Assembly: GCF_002837135.1 (NCBI RefSeq)
Contig: NZ_NWBQ01000011.1
Coordinates: 1 to 64,000, forward strand
Direction: 5' to 3'
DNA: 64,000 nt
Source: Macromonas bipunctata
GTDB taxonomy: Bacteria; Pseudomonadota; Gammaproteobacteria; Burkholderiales; Burkholderiaceae_C
The position numbers and the translations under genes are program-made. Under the pieces are notes generated by a model. The model ran no database searches, had not been told where the DNA came from, and saw only the letters and a list, made by a program, of their open reading frames with translations. Numbering within the stretch: the stretch's first letter is position 1; every line of letters starts with the position of its first letter. Below, piece after piece: positions 25,509-34,127 of the stretch.

Positions 25509-26729
25509 TCAAAGTGTATGCGTACGGTCACCGCGCACAAAGCCCAGCGGCACCCAACCGTCGGCGCTTGGCATGGGCGCAAAAGCCAGCACTTTGAAGA
25601 ATTCGCCCATTTCGTGCTCGTTCACCAGCTTGGCCAGGTGGGCGCGCTCGGCCAGCGGTGCGTCGTGCGCCAGTTCCAGCAAACCCGCGTTGATGAGAAA
25701 ACGCCCCTGGCTGGCGTAGCCCAGCACTTGCAGGCCCGCGTCCTGCGCCGCCAACGCCACGCCGGTAAAGTTGACGTGGGCGGTGATGTCCTTGTCGCCC
25801 ACATCGGCCAGCGGGTCGTCGTCGCTGCGGTGCGCGCGGTGGCACATCAAGGTGCCCATGTGGCGCTGTGGGTGGTAGTACTCGGCCTCAGGAAAGCCGT
25901 AGTCGATGAAGAACGCCGCCCCGCGCGTCCAGCGTTCGGCCAGCGTGCGCACAAAGGCTTCGGCCTGCGGGTGGATCTCGGTCAGATAGTCCTGCGGGCC
26001 GTCGATGGCGATGGGCGGGCGCAGCTCGGTGGGGCGGTCTTGCCAGACGAAGGGGCTGGCTTCGGCGGGGGTGTCATCAGCTGGATAGGCTGCATTGGCC
26101 AATGCCACGCCGCGTTCGTGCCACACGCCTTGGCGGCGGTACAGCAGTTGCACTGGCATCGCGTCCAGCACCTCGTTGCCCACCAGCACACCTTCCAGAC
26201 GCTCGGGCAAGCGGTCTTCCCACGTCACACGGTCGGCAAATGCGGCCAGCGTGGCCTGCTGGCGCGCGCGCAAGGTGCCCGACACGTCCACGATGTGGTA
26301 ACGCACCTCGGTCAAGCCATCGTGCGCCAGCTGTTGCAGCACCTGCTGCGCCAGTGCGCCGGTGCCTGCGCCAAACTCCCATACCTCGTGCGTGCTGGTG
26401 GCTTGGAGCGCCTGCCCAATCTGGCGCGCCAGCGTGCGGCCAAACCAGGGCGAGAGCTCGGGCGCGGTCACAAAGTCGCTGCCACTGTCGGGCATGGCCC
26501 CAAATTTGACCAAGTCGTTGGCGTAATAGCCCAGACCGGGCGTGTACAAAGCCAGTGCCATGAAACGGTCAAACGGCACCCAGCCGCCCGCAGCGTGCAG
26601 CTCGCGGACAATATGGGCTTGCAAGGTAGAAGATGAACTGGAGGGGGCCAAGGTGGTCTGGGGCAGCTGCCCGGTGGGGTGAACGCACGCCGCGCACAGC
26701 CACAGCGGCCAGCGGGCGCGCGCCATCAT
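25509..26729 (-). CDS. SAM-dependent methyltransferase, MidA/NDUFAF7-like
   Basis: This protein of about 406 residues is a class I SAM methyltransferase of the NDUFAF7/MidA family, which in eukaryotes methylates a complex I subunit. The key motifs are the family N-terminal RFMALALYTPGLGYY, FVTAPELSPWFGR, the SAM loop EFGAGTGALAQQ, and NEVLDAMPV. The late FFIDYGFPEAEYYHPQR is also characteristic. The start is uncertain; ATG 26729 or 26726 is used because the longer upstream frame overlaps the divergent gene. The bacterial substrate is unknown. It is divergent from the FolM-like reductase. Confidence 0.85.
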   Translation of the reverse strand: MMARARWPLWLCAACVHPTGQLPQTTLAPSSSSSTLQAHIVRELHAAGGWVPFDRFMALALYTPGLGYYANDLVKFGAMPDSGSDFVTAPELSPWFGRTLARQIGQALQATSTHEVWEFGAGTGALAQQVLQQLAHDGLTEVRYHIVDVSGTLRARQQATLAAFADRVTWEDRLPERLEGVLVGNEVLDAMPVQLLYRRQGVWHERGVALANAAYPADDTPAEASPFVWQDRPTELRPPIAIDGPQDYLTEIHPQAEAFVRTLAERWTRGAAFFIDYGFPEAEYYHPQRHMGTLMCHRAHRSDDDPLADVGDKDITAHVNFTGVALAAQDAGLQVLGYASQGRFLINAGLLELAHDAPLAERAHLAKLVNEHEMGEFFKVLAFAPMPSADGWVPLGFVRGDRTHTL

Positions 26730-26834
26730 AAACCCACCTGCACGCCTGCCCAGTGCCCACGCGGGCCTGCGTCGGCCCCGCCGCATTCTGGTTGCTTCTG
26801 CGCCTTGCCATTTTTTTAATTGTGCCCCTCCACC

Positions 26835-27668
26835 ATGACCCTTGCTTCCTCCTCTACCCCGGCGCGTCGGCCCCGTGTGCTCGTCACCGGCGGCGGCGTG
26901 CGCCTGGGGGCCGCCATTGCCACCACCTTTGCCCAAGCGGGTTGCCAGGTGGTGTGCCAATACCGCGCCTCTGAGGCCGCTGCCCACGCGCTGCGCCTGA
27001 ACCTGACCGCACAGGGCCACCAGATCGAGACCCTTTCAGGCGACCTGACCACCGAAGCGGGCCGCCAGGCGCTGATGCAAGAGGTGCTGGCCGGTGGCCC
27101 GCTGGACTGCCTCATCAACAACGCCTCGGCGTTCGAGCCCGACACCGGCGCCAGCTTCAACCCCGAACTGGCGCGCCAGCAGCTGGAGGTGAACCTGATT
27201 GCGCCGCTGCACCTGTCGCGCCTGATGGCCGCCGCCCTGCCCGCCGACAGCCGCATCGACCAGCGCAACGCCAGCGTCATCCACATCCTGGACCAAAAGG
27301 TGTTCAACCTGAACCCGGACTACTTCTCGTACACCGTGACCAAGCTGGCACTGGAACGCGCGGTGGCCCTGCAAGCGCAAGCACTGGCGCCCCGGGTGCG
27401 CGTATGCGGCGTGGCGCCGGGGCTGCTGTACCTCAGCGGGCCACAGACGCAAGAGAACTTCGACCGCGCCAGCCGCGTCAACCTGCTGCGCCGTCCCACC
27501 GACCCGCAAGACGTGGCGCGCACCTGCCTGTTTCTGGCACAGACGCGCTCCATCACCGGCTGCACGCTGCCCGTGGACAGCGGCCAGCACCTGGTGCCGC
27601 TGGAACGCGACGTGATGTTCGTTGCCGATACCCTGCCCTCTCATCCCACCGTAGAAGCCTCCATATGA
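26835..27668 (+). CDS. FolM/pteridine-reductase-like SDR
   Basis: This 277-residue short-chain dehydrogenase has VLVTGGGVRLGAAIA for cofactor binding, LINNAS, and a catalytic Tyr-x3-Lys in FSYTVTKLALE. The family resembles FolM (dihydromonapterin reductase) and pteridine reductases. That fits its position: the stop codon overlaps (ATGA) the start of the first of two dihydroneopterin-aldolase-fold genes. It probably supplies reduced pterin. I start at ATG 26835. The exact substrate is inferred from neighbours. Confidence 0.82.
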   Translation: MTLASSSTPARRPRVLVTGGGVRLGAAIATTFAQAGCQVVCQYRASEAAAHALRLNLTAQGHQIETLSGDLTTEAGRQALMQEVLAGGPLDCLINNASAFEPDTGASFNPELARQQLEVNLIAPLHLSRLMAAALPADSRIDQRNASVIHILDQKVFNLNPDYFSYTVTKLALERAVALQAQALAPRVRVCGVAPGLLYLSGPQTQENFDRASRVNLLRRPTDPQDVARTCLFLAQTRSITGCTLPVDSGQHLVPLERDVMFVADTLPSHPTVEASI

Positions 27669-28096
27669 ACGACGTGACCCCGCCCCTGCACCTGTCGCTG
27701 ATGGACGACCTGCGGCTGCACTGCCGCAAACTGTTCCTGAAGAACCACGAAGTCCACGCCCACATCGGCGCACACGCGTTTGAAAAAAACGTGACGCAGC
27801 GCCTGTGGATCAACGTGGAACTGTGGGTGCCACTCGCGCAATCCACCCCCAGCGCCGACCAGTTGCACGAAGTGGTCGATTACGATTTCGTCCGCGCCGA
27901 AGTGGTGGCCCGGCTGGCGCAAGGCCACATCGAATTGCAAGAAACCCTGTGCGACGACTTGGCCGCGCGCCTGCTGGCCCACCCCGGTGTGCGTGCGGTA
28001 CGCCTCTCGACCAGCAAGCCCGACGTGTACCCCGACTGCGAAACCGTGGGCGTGGAAGTGTTCCGCCTCAAGCCCGACTTCAACGCCCAGCCCTGA
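27665..28096 (+). CDS. Dihydroneopterin aldolase-fold protein 1 (FolB/FolX-like)
   Basis: This 143-residue protein has the tunnelling FolB fold: RKLFLKNHEVHAHIGAHAFEK at the N-terminal substrate segment, a central VDYDFVRAEV and a C-terminal SKPDVYPDCETVGVEV containing the Lys-Pro of the active site. FolB makes 6-hydroxymethyl-dihydropterin in folate synthesis; FolX epimerises dihydroneopterin triphosphate. Sequence alone does not decide between them. It is translationally coupled to the FolM-like gene and followed 14 bases later by a second paralog. Confidence 0.82.
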   Translation: MNDVTPPLHLSLMDDLRLHCRKLFLKNHEVHAHIGAHAFEKNVTQRLWINVELWVPLAQSTPSADQLHEVVDYDFVRAEVVARLAQGHIELQETLCDDLAARLLAHPGVRAVRLSTSKPDVYPDCETVGVEVFRLKPDFNAQP

Positions 28097-28110
28097 GCCT
28101 GCACCCCGCC

Positions 28111-28494
28111 ATGAAACCCAACCTCGCCCCCCAAGCTGGTACCCAAACGCTAACCCTGACCGGGTTGCGCTTTGTGGCCAATCTGGGCATCCTCGACCAC
28201 GAAAAAACCAGCCCGCAGCCCATACAAGTGGATGCCGAACTCAACCAAGGCACCCAACCACTGCTGCCGCACAACGACGACATCGACCACGTGCTGGACT
28301 ACCGCCACGTGCGCCAGATCATCATCGACGAATGCACCGCCGAACACGTCAACTTGCTGGAGACACTGATTGGCAAACTCGCGCACCGGCTGATGCAGTT
28401 GCCCGGCGTGATTGGCGTGCGCGTCAAGATTGCCAAGCTCGAAATTTTTGCCGACTGCGAAGTGGCCATCCGCATGGAAAGCGGCCAGTGGTGA
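28111..28494 (+). CDS. Dihydroneopterin aldolase-fold protein 2 (FolB-like)
   Basis: This 127-residue protein is a second FolB-fold member directly after the first. It has [20 protein letters not shown] at the N-terminus, [11 protein letters not shown] in the centre and [19 protein letters not shown] at the C-terminus. The Lys-Pro of copy 1 is replaced by Lys-Leu. One copy is probably the folate aldolase and the other an epimerase or a paralog with a different role. ttcA follows 49 bases downstream. Confidence 0.82.
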   Translation: MKPNLAPQAGTQTLTLTGLRFVANLGILDHEKTSPQPIQVDAELNQGTQPLLPHNDDIDHVLDYRHVRQIIIDECTAEHVNLLETLIGKLAHRLMQLPGVIGVRVKIAKLEIFADCEVAIRMESGQW

Positions 28495-28543
28495 CCCCTT
28501 TCTTTTCCGCCTGATACACGACCCCATCGACCCTATTGACCCC

Positions 28544-29488
28544 ATGAACAGCACCGCCACCCCTGCCGCCACCGACACCCCCGCCCCCAAGAACAGCGCC
28601 AAGATCGAGCGCGAGGATCACAAGCTCGAAAAGCGCCTGTGCCGCGAGATGGGCCAGGCCATTGCCGACTACAACATGATCGAGGACGGCGACCGCGTGA
28701 TGGTCTGCCTCAGCGGCGGCAAAGACAGCTACGCCCTGCTCGACATTCTGATGAAGTTGCAACAGCGTGCGCCCATCCACTTTGAGCTGATTGCCGTCAA
28801 CCTGGACCAAAAACAGCCCGGCTTTCCGGCCGAGGTGCTGCCCAACTACCTCAGCCAACTGGGTATCAAGTTCCACATCGAAACGCAAGACACGTACAGC
28901 GTGGTCAAAAAAGTGATTCCCGAAGGCAAGACCATGTGCAGCCTGTGCAGCCGCTTGCGCCGGGGCATCTTGTACAAAGTGGCCAAAGAGCTGGGCTGCA
29001 ACAAAATTGCGCTGGGCCACCACCGCGACGACATCCTGCAAACCCTGCTGCTCAACATGTTCTTTGGCGCCAAGCTCAAGGGCATGCCCGCCAAGCTGGT
29101 GAGCGACAACGGCGAATTCATGGTGATCCGCCCGCTGGCCTACGTGCCCGAGAAAGACCTGATCCGCTGGGCGCAGGTGCGCCAGTTCCCCATCATCCCC
29201 TGCACGCTGTGCGGCAGCCAGGAAAACCTGCAGCGCCAGAACATGAAAGCCATGCTGCAGGACTGGGACAAACGCTTTCCGGGCCGCATCAACAACATGC
29301 TGACGGCACTGCAAAACGTGGTGCCAAGCCACCTGATGGACCGCCAGCTGTTCCCGTTCGAGACCCTGAAAACCACCGGCGTGGCCGATGCCAACGGCGA
29401 CACCGCCTTCGACGAGGAAGAACTGCCACTGACCCCGGCCACGCTGCCGGGGGAGCAGATCATCCAGCTGATGCCCGGCGCCGACTGA
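28544..29488 (+). CDS. ttcA: tRNA 2-thiocytidine(32) synthetase
   Basis: This 314-residue enzyme thiolates C32 of certain tRNAs using ATP and a [4Fe-4S] cluster. The PP-loop is [13 protein letters not shown]. The two cysteine pairs are [11 protein letters not shown] and [11 protein letters not shown], as in TtcA. I start at ATG 28544 ([10 protein letters not shown]); an upstream in-frame region overlaps the preceding gene. Length and motifs are typical. Confidence 0.94.
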   Translation: MNSTATPAATDTPAPKNSAKIEREDHKLEKRLCREMGQAIADYNMIEDGDRVMVCLSGGKDSYALLDILMKLQQRAPIHFELIAVNLDQKQPGFPAEVLPNYLSQLGIKFHIETQDTYSVVKKVIPEGKTMCSLCSRLRRGILYKVAKELGCNKIALGHHRDDILQTLLLNMFFGAKLKGMPAKLVSDNGEFMVIRPLAYVPEKDLIRWAQVRQFPIIPCTLCGSQENLQRQNMKAMLQDWDKRFPGRINNMLTALQNVVPSHLMDRQLFPFETLKTTGVADANGDTAFDEEELPLTPATLPGEQIIQLMPGAD

Positions 29489-29505
29489 CGCCCAGGCACC
29501 GCCGC

Positions 29506-30492
29506 TCAGCCGCCCGACGCGCGGTGGGCGTCGTACTTGGCCAACACGCTGCGCAGCGCGGTGGCCAACTCTTCAGCGGCAAACTTGGCCACGTAGGCGT
29601 CGGCCCCAGCGGTGCGGACGTGGTTTTCGTTGGCATCGCCCGTCAGCGAGGAGTGGATCACCACCGGAATGCCGCGCATGCGCGGGTCTTTTTTGATGTT
29701 GCGCGTGAACGTGAAACCGTCCATCTCGGGCATTTCCAGGTCGGTCAACACCAGCGCCACCTTGTCCTGCACCGGAATGCCCTTGCTCTGGCAGTCGGCG
29801 GCAATGCTTTGCAGCTTGTCCCACGCTTCCTGGCCGGTCTTGGTCATGAGGTAGGGCAGCTCCAGCACCTGCAATTCGCGCTCAATCAGGCTGCGGGCCA
29901 CAAACGAGTCGTCCGCCGCCAGCACCACGCTGCCGGTTTTGATGCGTACCGCTGGGCCCACCAAGTCCTCGGTCACAGGAGCGGCATCGGTGGGCAACAC
30001 ATTGCTCAGGATGGACTCCACGTCCAAAATTTGTGCCAAGCGGGTGGTGCTGCTGTCGTTGCCATCCAAGCGGGCAATGCTGGTCACCATGCCGCTGGCC
30101 ACCGAGTTGTCGGCGGACAGGATCTGGTTCCAATCCAGGCGCACAATGTCTTCCACCGACTCGGCGGCAAAGGCCTGCGTGCTGCGCGCGTACTCCGTCA
30201 CCAGCATGATGTTGAGCCCGGTCTTGGGCACGCAGCCCACCACGGCGGGCAAATCGATCACCGGAATCACCTGACCACGCAGGTTGACCACGCCCAGCAC
30301 GTTGGGCGGCGAACCCGCCATCGCCGTCACAGGCGGCATGGCCACGATCTCGCGGATCTTGAACACGTTGATGCCAAACAGCTCCGAGCGGTCGCTGCCA
30401 GCGGTGTCGCCCAGGCGAAACAGCAGCATCTCAAACTTGTTGGAGCCGGTCAGGTTGGTGCGTTCGTCGATGTCTTGTTGAATGGAGCTCAT
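29506..30492 (-). CDS. cheV: Chemotaxis protein CheV
   Basis: This 328-residue protein couples a CheW-like domain (residues about 20-160, LFGINVFKIREIV and VLGVVNLRGQVIPVIDLP) to a receiver domain (from about residue 190, VVLAADDSFVARSLIERELQ). The receiver's phospho-acceptor Asp is in LVLTDLEMPEMDGF and its Lys lies in the AKFAAEELA region. CheV links chemoreceptors to the CheA kinase and can be phosphorylated itself. I start at ATG 30492, with AGAGGAC upstream; the longer frame covers the intergenic region. No other chemotaxis genes adjoin it. Confidence 0.92.
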   Translation of the reverse strand: MSSIQQDIDERTNLTGSNKFEMLLFRLGDTAGSDRSELFGINVFKIREIVAMPPVTAMAGSPPNVLGVVNLRGQVIPVIDLPAVVGCVPKTGLNIMLVTEYARSTQAFAAESVEDIVRLDWNQILSADNSVASGMVTSIARLDGNDSSTTRLAQILDVESILSNVLPTDAAPVTEDLVGPAVRIKTGSVVLAADDSFVARSLIERELQVLELPYLMTKTGQEAWDKLQSIAADCQSKGIPVQDKVALVLTDLEMPEMDGFTFTRNIKKDPRMRGIPVVIHSSLTGDANENHVRTAGADAYVAKFAAEELATALRSVLAKYDAHRASGG

Positions 30493-30626
30493 GTATCTGG
30501 TGTCCTCTGGCCAAACCGGCGCGGCAACCACCGCCCCTGATGTTGTGCAAATGGCTACCATTCTAGGCACAAGCGGCCCGTCCTGATGCGTGCCCGCCCC
30601 CAAATGCCACCCCACAGGAGCAGCAA

Positions 30627-31277
30627 GTGCAATTTACCCGCATCGTGGCCATCCGCCACGGCGAAACGGCCTGGAACAAAGACACGCGGCTGCAAGGCCA
30701 CCTTGACATTGCGCTCAACGCCACCGGCCGCTGGCAAGCCCAGCGCGTGGCCCACGCCCTGCGCGACGAGCCCGTGGCCGCCATCTACAGCAGCGACCTG
30801 CAGCGCGCCCACCACACCGCGCAGGCCATAGGCCAGGCCGTGCAGCGCCCGGTCCACACCCACCGCCAGTTGCGCGAACGCAGCTTTGGCCACTTCGAGG
30901 GCAAGACCTGGGCCGAACTGGAAACCGGCTGGCCCGCCGAAGCCCAAGCCTGGCGCCAGCGCGTGCCCGACTTTGCCCCCACTGGCGGCGAAACTCTGCT
31001 GCAACTGCGCGCACGCATTGAACAAGCACTGAACGAACTGGCGGCCCGGCACATCGGCGAACAAATTGTGCTGGTGGCGCACGGTGGCGTGCTGGACGTG
31101 CTGTACCGCATTGCCACGCAATTGGACTTGCAAGCCCCACGCACCTGGCAATTGGGCAACGCCGCCATCAACCGCCTGCTGTGGACGCCGCAAGGTACCT
31201 CACTGATCGGCTGGGGCGACGTGGCCCACCTGAGCGACGCCCCCGAGGCCGCCCGCGACGACACCAGCACCGCCTGA
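30627..31277 (+). CDS. Histidine phosphatase family protein (phosphoglycerate-mutase-like)
   Basis: This 216-residue protein is of the GpmB/CobC-type histidine phosphatase superfamily. The catalytic RHG motif is in IVAIRHGETAWN, the second active His is in LVAHGGVLDV, and LRERSFGHFEG lies between them. It starts with GTG 30627, which has AGGAG six bases upstream. It is a cytoplasmic phosphatase; substrate specificity cannot be read, and a true mutase is unlikely from its length. Confidence 0.88.
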   Translation: MQFTRIVAIRHGETAWNKDTRLQGHLDIALNATGRWQAQRVAHALRDEPVAAIYSSDLQRAHHTAQAIGQAVQRPVHTHRQLRERSFGHFEGKTWAELETGWPAEAQAWRQRVPDFAPTGGETLLQLRARIEQALNELAARHIGEQIVLVAHGGVLDVLYRIATQLDLQAPRTWQLGNAAINRLLWTPQGTSLIGWGDVAHLSDAPEAARDDTSTA

Positions 31278-31301
31278 CGCCCCGTCTGGGCCCAAGGCGG
31301 G

Positions 31302-32528
31302 CTACACCGCCACGTCGATCTGTTGCACCACCCCGGCCTGGCCGGTGCTTTCACGCAGATAGACACTGCTGGCGCGCACCTGGCCCAGCGTGGCGTTCTG
31401 GTCGTTGCGCAAGCTGAACGGCGTAGCCGCCGCCTGCACCGACACCGCGCCCACATCGGCCTGCGCCAGGGTGCGCCACTGGTCTTGCCCGCTTGCATCT
31501 TTTTGCCACAAGCGCAATTCGGCAAACACCGAGTCGGCCTCGTCGATCCAGCCGTTGCCGTCGTCGTCCCACGCGGCCAGTTCGGCAAAGCCGTTGCCAC
31601 TGACGGCGCCAAAGAGTTCGCTGCCATCGTCCGCACGGCCATTGCGGTTGCGGTCCAGCACCAGAAAACCGCTGCCTTGGCCCACAAACGGGATGTTCTC
31701 GGTCTGGCCGTCGGCGTCGATGTCGAACGCAAAGCGCGTGTCGGTCAGTGCGGGTAAGGCGCCGTCAAAGTGCAGCACCAGCGGGTCTTTCATCACCGCA
31801 TCGCCCGCGCGCACCGACACCGATTCGCGCTCGCTGTGGCTGCGCTCCATCTGCAGGCCCACCGCCAGGTCCAGCGTGCGGCCGTCGGCGGTCTGCACAC
31901 GGCCCCGCGCCACAAAGGTGCTGCGCTCGCTTTCATGGCGCACCACCACGCGGTCGTATTCCAGGCCCCAGCCCACGCGCTGCGGGGCCTCGGACTGGCC
32001 CTGGGCCGCTGCGCCGCCCGCCGCCTGCGGTGGCACCTCGCCGTGGGCAGAAGCGCCGCTGCCGCGCCCGGTGTCGGCCACCGTCACGCGCACCTTGAAG
32101 CCGGTCATGGCCTCCACCATGCGGGCCAGCATCAGCAAGCGCGGCTCGACCGCGTCTTCCTCGTCGGTGGTGGCGGCGGTGGCGCTGGTCTGATCCACCG
32201 CATCGGCCTTGGCCCCATGGGCCGCCGGAACCTGGCCCGCCAGCACGGCAGGCCGCCCCAGCGCCAGCCTGGGCACGTCTTGCGCACGGGCCTGGCGCGC
32301 GGCGTCGGACAACTGCAGCAACACGCCCGAGCGCGCCGTGGTCTGCGACAGCTCGGCGCGCACCTGCACCGTCGCACCCGCCGAAGTACCGGCACCAGCG
32401 CCGATACGGGCGGTGGCGGGGCGTGCCGCGTCCCGATCCTGCCACACCGACAACCGCTCCTGCACCTGCGTGCTGGAGCTGGCGCTGTGTTGCTGGGCCA
32501 ATTGCAAGGCAGAGGAGGTAATGCGCAT
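31302..32528 (-). CDS. Hypothetical protein with EF-hand-like calcium loops
   Basis: I do not recognise a named family for this 408-residue protein. The N-terminal half is Ala/Gln/Thr-rich and low in complexity. The C-terminal half has a conserved block DIDADGQTENIPF, LDRNRNGRADDGSELFG and WDDDGNGWIDEADSVF, which read as EF-hand-like calcium loops. A similar block is found in large RTX-type adhesins and hemolysin-type proteins. There is no signal peptide, so secretion would need another route. I start at ATG 32528. It lies 81 bases downstream of the TonB C-terminal gene on the same strand. Confidence 0.6.
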   Translation of the reverse strand: MRITSSALQLAQQHSASSSTQVQERLSVWQDRDAARPATARIGAGAGTSAGATVQVRAELSQTTARSGVLLQLSDAARQARAQDVPRLALGRPAVLAGQVPAAHGAKADAVDQTSATAATTDEEDAVEPRLLMLARMVEAMTGFKVRVTVADTGRGSGASAHGEVPPQAAGGAAAQGQSEAPQRVGWGLEYDRVVVRHESERSTFVARGRVQTADGRTLDLAVGLQMERSHSERESVSVRAGDAVMKDPLVLHFDGALPALTDTRFAFDIDADGQTENIPFVGQGSGFLVLDRNRNGRADDGSELFGAVSGNGFAELAAWDDDGNGWIDEADSVFAELRLWQKDASGQDQWRTLAQADVGAVSVQAAATPFSLRNDQNATLGQVRASSVYLRESTGQAGVVQQIDVAV

Positions 32529-32609
32529 AGTGGCCCCATCATCGGCCAAAGCGGGAACGGCGGCAAGGGTTACAAGGCGCCGTTGGTCGGCTGGCCTGCG
32601 GGCCAGGCG

Positions 32610-32951
32610 CTACTGCGGGCGCAGCTGCACAATCACGGTGCTCGGCATCTTGCCCTTGTCGGCCTGCGGCAGGTGGGTGGTGCCCTGCACCGCACGCAGC
32701 ACGGCCTGGTCCCAGGCCTCGGAGCCGCTGGAGCGCGTCAGGTTGAAGCCCTCCACGCTGCCGTTGGCGCGGGCACGGATGGCCACCTCGGCCACAGAGG
32801 CCACTTCGTCCACCTTGCCCTCGAACACGATCTTGCCCATCAGCTCGGCCTGCACCTGCGCCGCGTAAGGCGAGTGGCTGCCCGCCACGCGCAGGTGCTC
32901 TGCGCTGGGCAAGTACCACGTGCCGGGGCCTGAGATGGAGTTGAGAAACAT
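32610..32951 (-). CDS. TonB/TolA C-terminal domain protein without membrane anchor
   Basis: This protein of about 113 residues consists almost only of a TonB C-terminal-like domain (YAAQVQAELMGKIVFEGKV, VAEVAIRARANGSVEGF, then a VQGTTHLPQADKG loop and a final STVIVQLRP strand). Normal TonB or TolA has a transmembrane anchor and a Pro- or Ala-rich spacer; neither is visible. The start is uncertain (ATG 32951 used; 32999 also possible). It is either a minimal energy-coupling protein or a domain with another role. Confidence 0.62.
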   Translation of the reverse strand: MFLNSISGPGTWYLPSAEHLRVAGSHSPYAAQVQAELMGKIVFEGKVDEVASVAEVAIRARANGSVEGFNLTRSSGSEAWDQAVLRAVQGTTHLPQADKGKMPSTVIVQLRPQ

Positions 32952-33056
32952 GGTGCAAGGTCTGGCGCTGAAACGGCCCGCCAGCGGCCAGACCCACAAG
33001 AAAATGCGCCCTGAGGACGCGCTTATCGTTTCATATCGGCCAGACTGCAGCCAAAT

Positions 33057-34127
33057 TTAGCCCGCTGCGCCCGGGCTGAACAAACCCGGCTCCACCGACG
33101 GCGCTTCCAAGCCCAGATGCCGCCAAGCCGCCAGCGTGGCCACCCGCCCGCGTGGGGTGCGCTGCAAATAACCTTGCTGAATCAGGTAGGGCTCGATCAC
33201 GTCCTCGATCGTGCCCGCCTCCTCACCTATGCTGGCTGCAATGTTGTCCAGCCCCACCGGGCCACCGTCAAACTTGTGGATCACCGCTTCCAGCAGCTTG
33301 CGGTCCATCAGGTCAAAGCCCAGCGGGTCTACATCCAGCATGGCCAGCGCGCGCTGCGCCATCTCCACCGTGATGGTGCCATCGCCCTTGACCTCGGCGT
33401 AATCGCGCACCCGGCGCAACAAGCGGTTGGCAATGCGCGGGGTGCCACGCGAACGGCGCGCCACCTCCAGCGCCGCATCGGCCTGCATGGGGGTCTGCAA
33501 CAAGCCTGCGCTGCGCCTGACGATGTGCGCCAGCTCCGCCGGGGTGTAGAACTCCAGCCGCCCCACAATGCCAAAGCGGTCGCGCAAGGGGTTCGTCAAC
33601 ATGCCGGCACGGGTGGTGGCCCCCACCAGCGTAAAGGGCTGCAAATCGAGCTTGATGCTGCGCGCCGCCGGCCCTTCGCCGATCATGATGTCGATCTGGT
33701 AGTCCTCCAGCGCGGGGTACAGGATTTCCTCCACCACCGGACTGAGGCGGTGGATTTCGTCGATGAACAGCACGTCGTTGGGCTCCAGGTTGGTGAGCAA
33801 CGCGGCCAAGTCCTTGGGCTTTTCCAGCACGGGGCCACTGGTCTGGCGCAGGTTCACGCCCAGCTCATGCGCAATGATGTGGCTCAGCGTGGTCTTGCCC
33901 AGCCCCGGCGGGCCAAACAGCAGCACGTGGTCCAACGCCTCGTGGCGCTTCTTGGCCGCGCCAATGAAAATCTCCAGCTGCTCGCGCACCTTGGCCTGAC
34001 CCACGTACTCGTCCAGTCCCTTGGGCCGCAAGGCACGTTCCAGCGCCTCTTCGCGCGGCGATTCCGGCACCGCCGCCACCATGCGCTTGGCGGGTGCGCG
34101 GGCAAAATCGTCGGTTTCAATGGCCAT
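33057..34127 (-). CDS. ruvB: Holliday junction branch migration helicase RuvB
   Basis: This 356-residue AAA+ ATPase drives branch migration of Holliday junctions with RuvA. Walker A is [11 protein letters not shown], Walker B is LFIDEIH, and the C-terminal winged-helix part ([25 protein letters not shown]) is intact. Its start codon overlaps the stop of the type III restriction subunit by one base. Normally ruvB directly follows ruvA; here a whole restriction-modification system separates them, so ruvB must be co-transcribed with it or rely on internal promoters. Confidence 0.96.
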   Translation of the reverse strand: MAIETDDFARAPAKRMVAAVPESPREEALERALRPKGLDEYVGQAKVREQLEIFIGAAKKRHEALDHVLLFGPPGLGKTTLSHIIAHELGVNLRQTSGPVLEKPKDLAALLTNLEPNDVLFIDEIHRLSPVVEEILYPALEDYQIDIMIGEGPAARSIKLDLQPFTLVGATTRAGMLTNPLRDRFGIVGRLEFYTPAELAHIVRRSAGLLQTPMQADAALEVARRSRGTPRIANRLLRRVRDYAEVKGDGTITVEMAQRALAMLDVDPLGFDLMDRKLLEAVIHKFDGGPVGLDNIAASIGEEAGTIEDVIEPYLIQQGYLQRTPRGRVATLAAWRHLGLEAPSVEPGLFSPGAAG

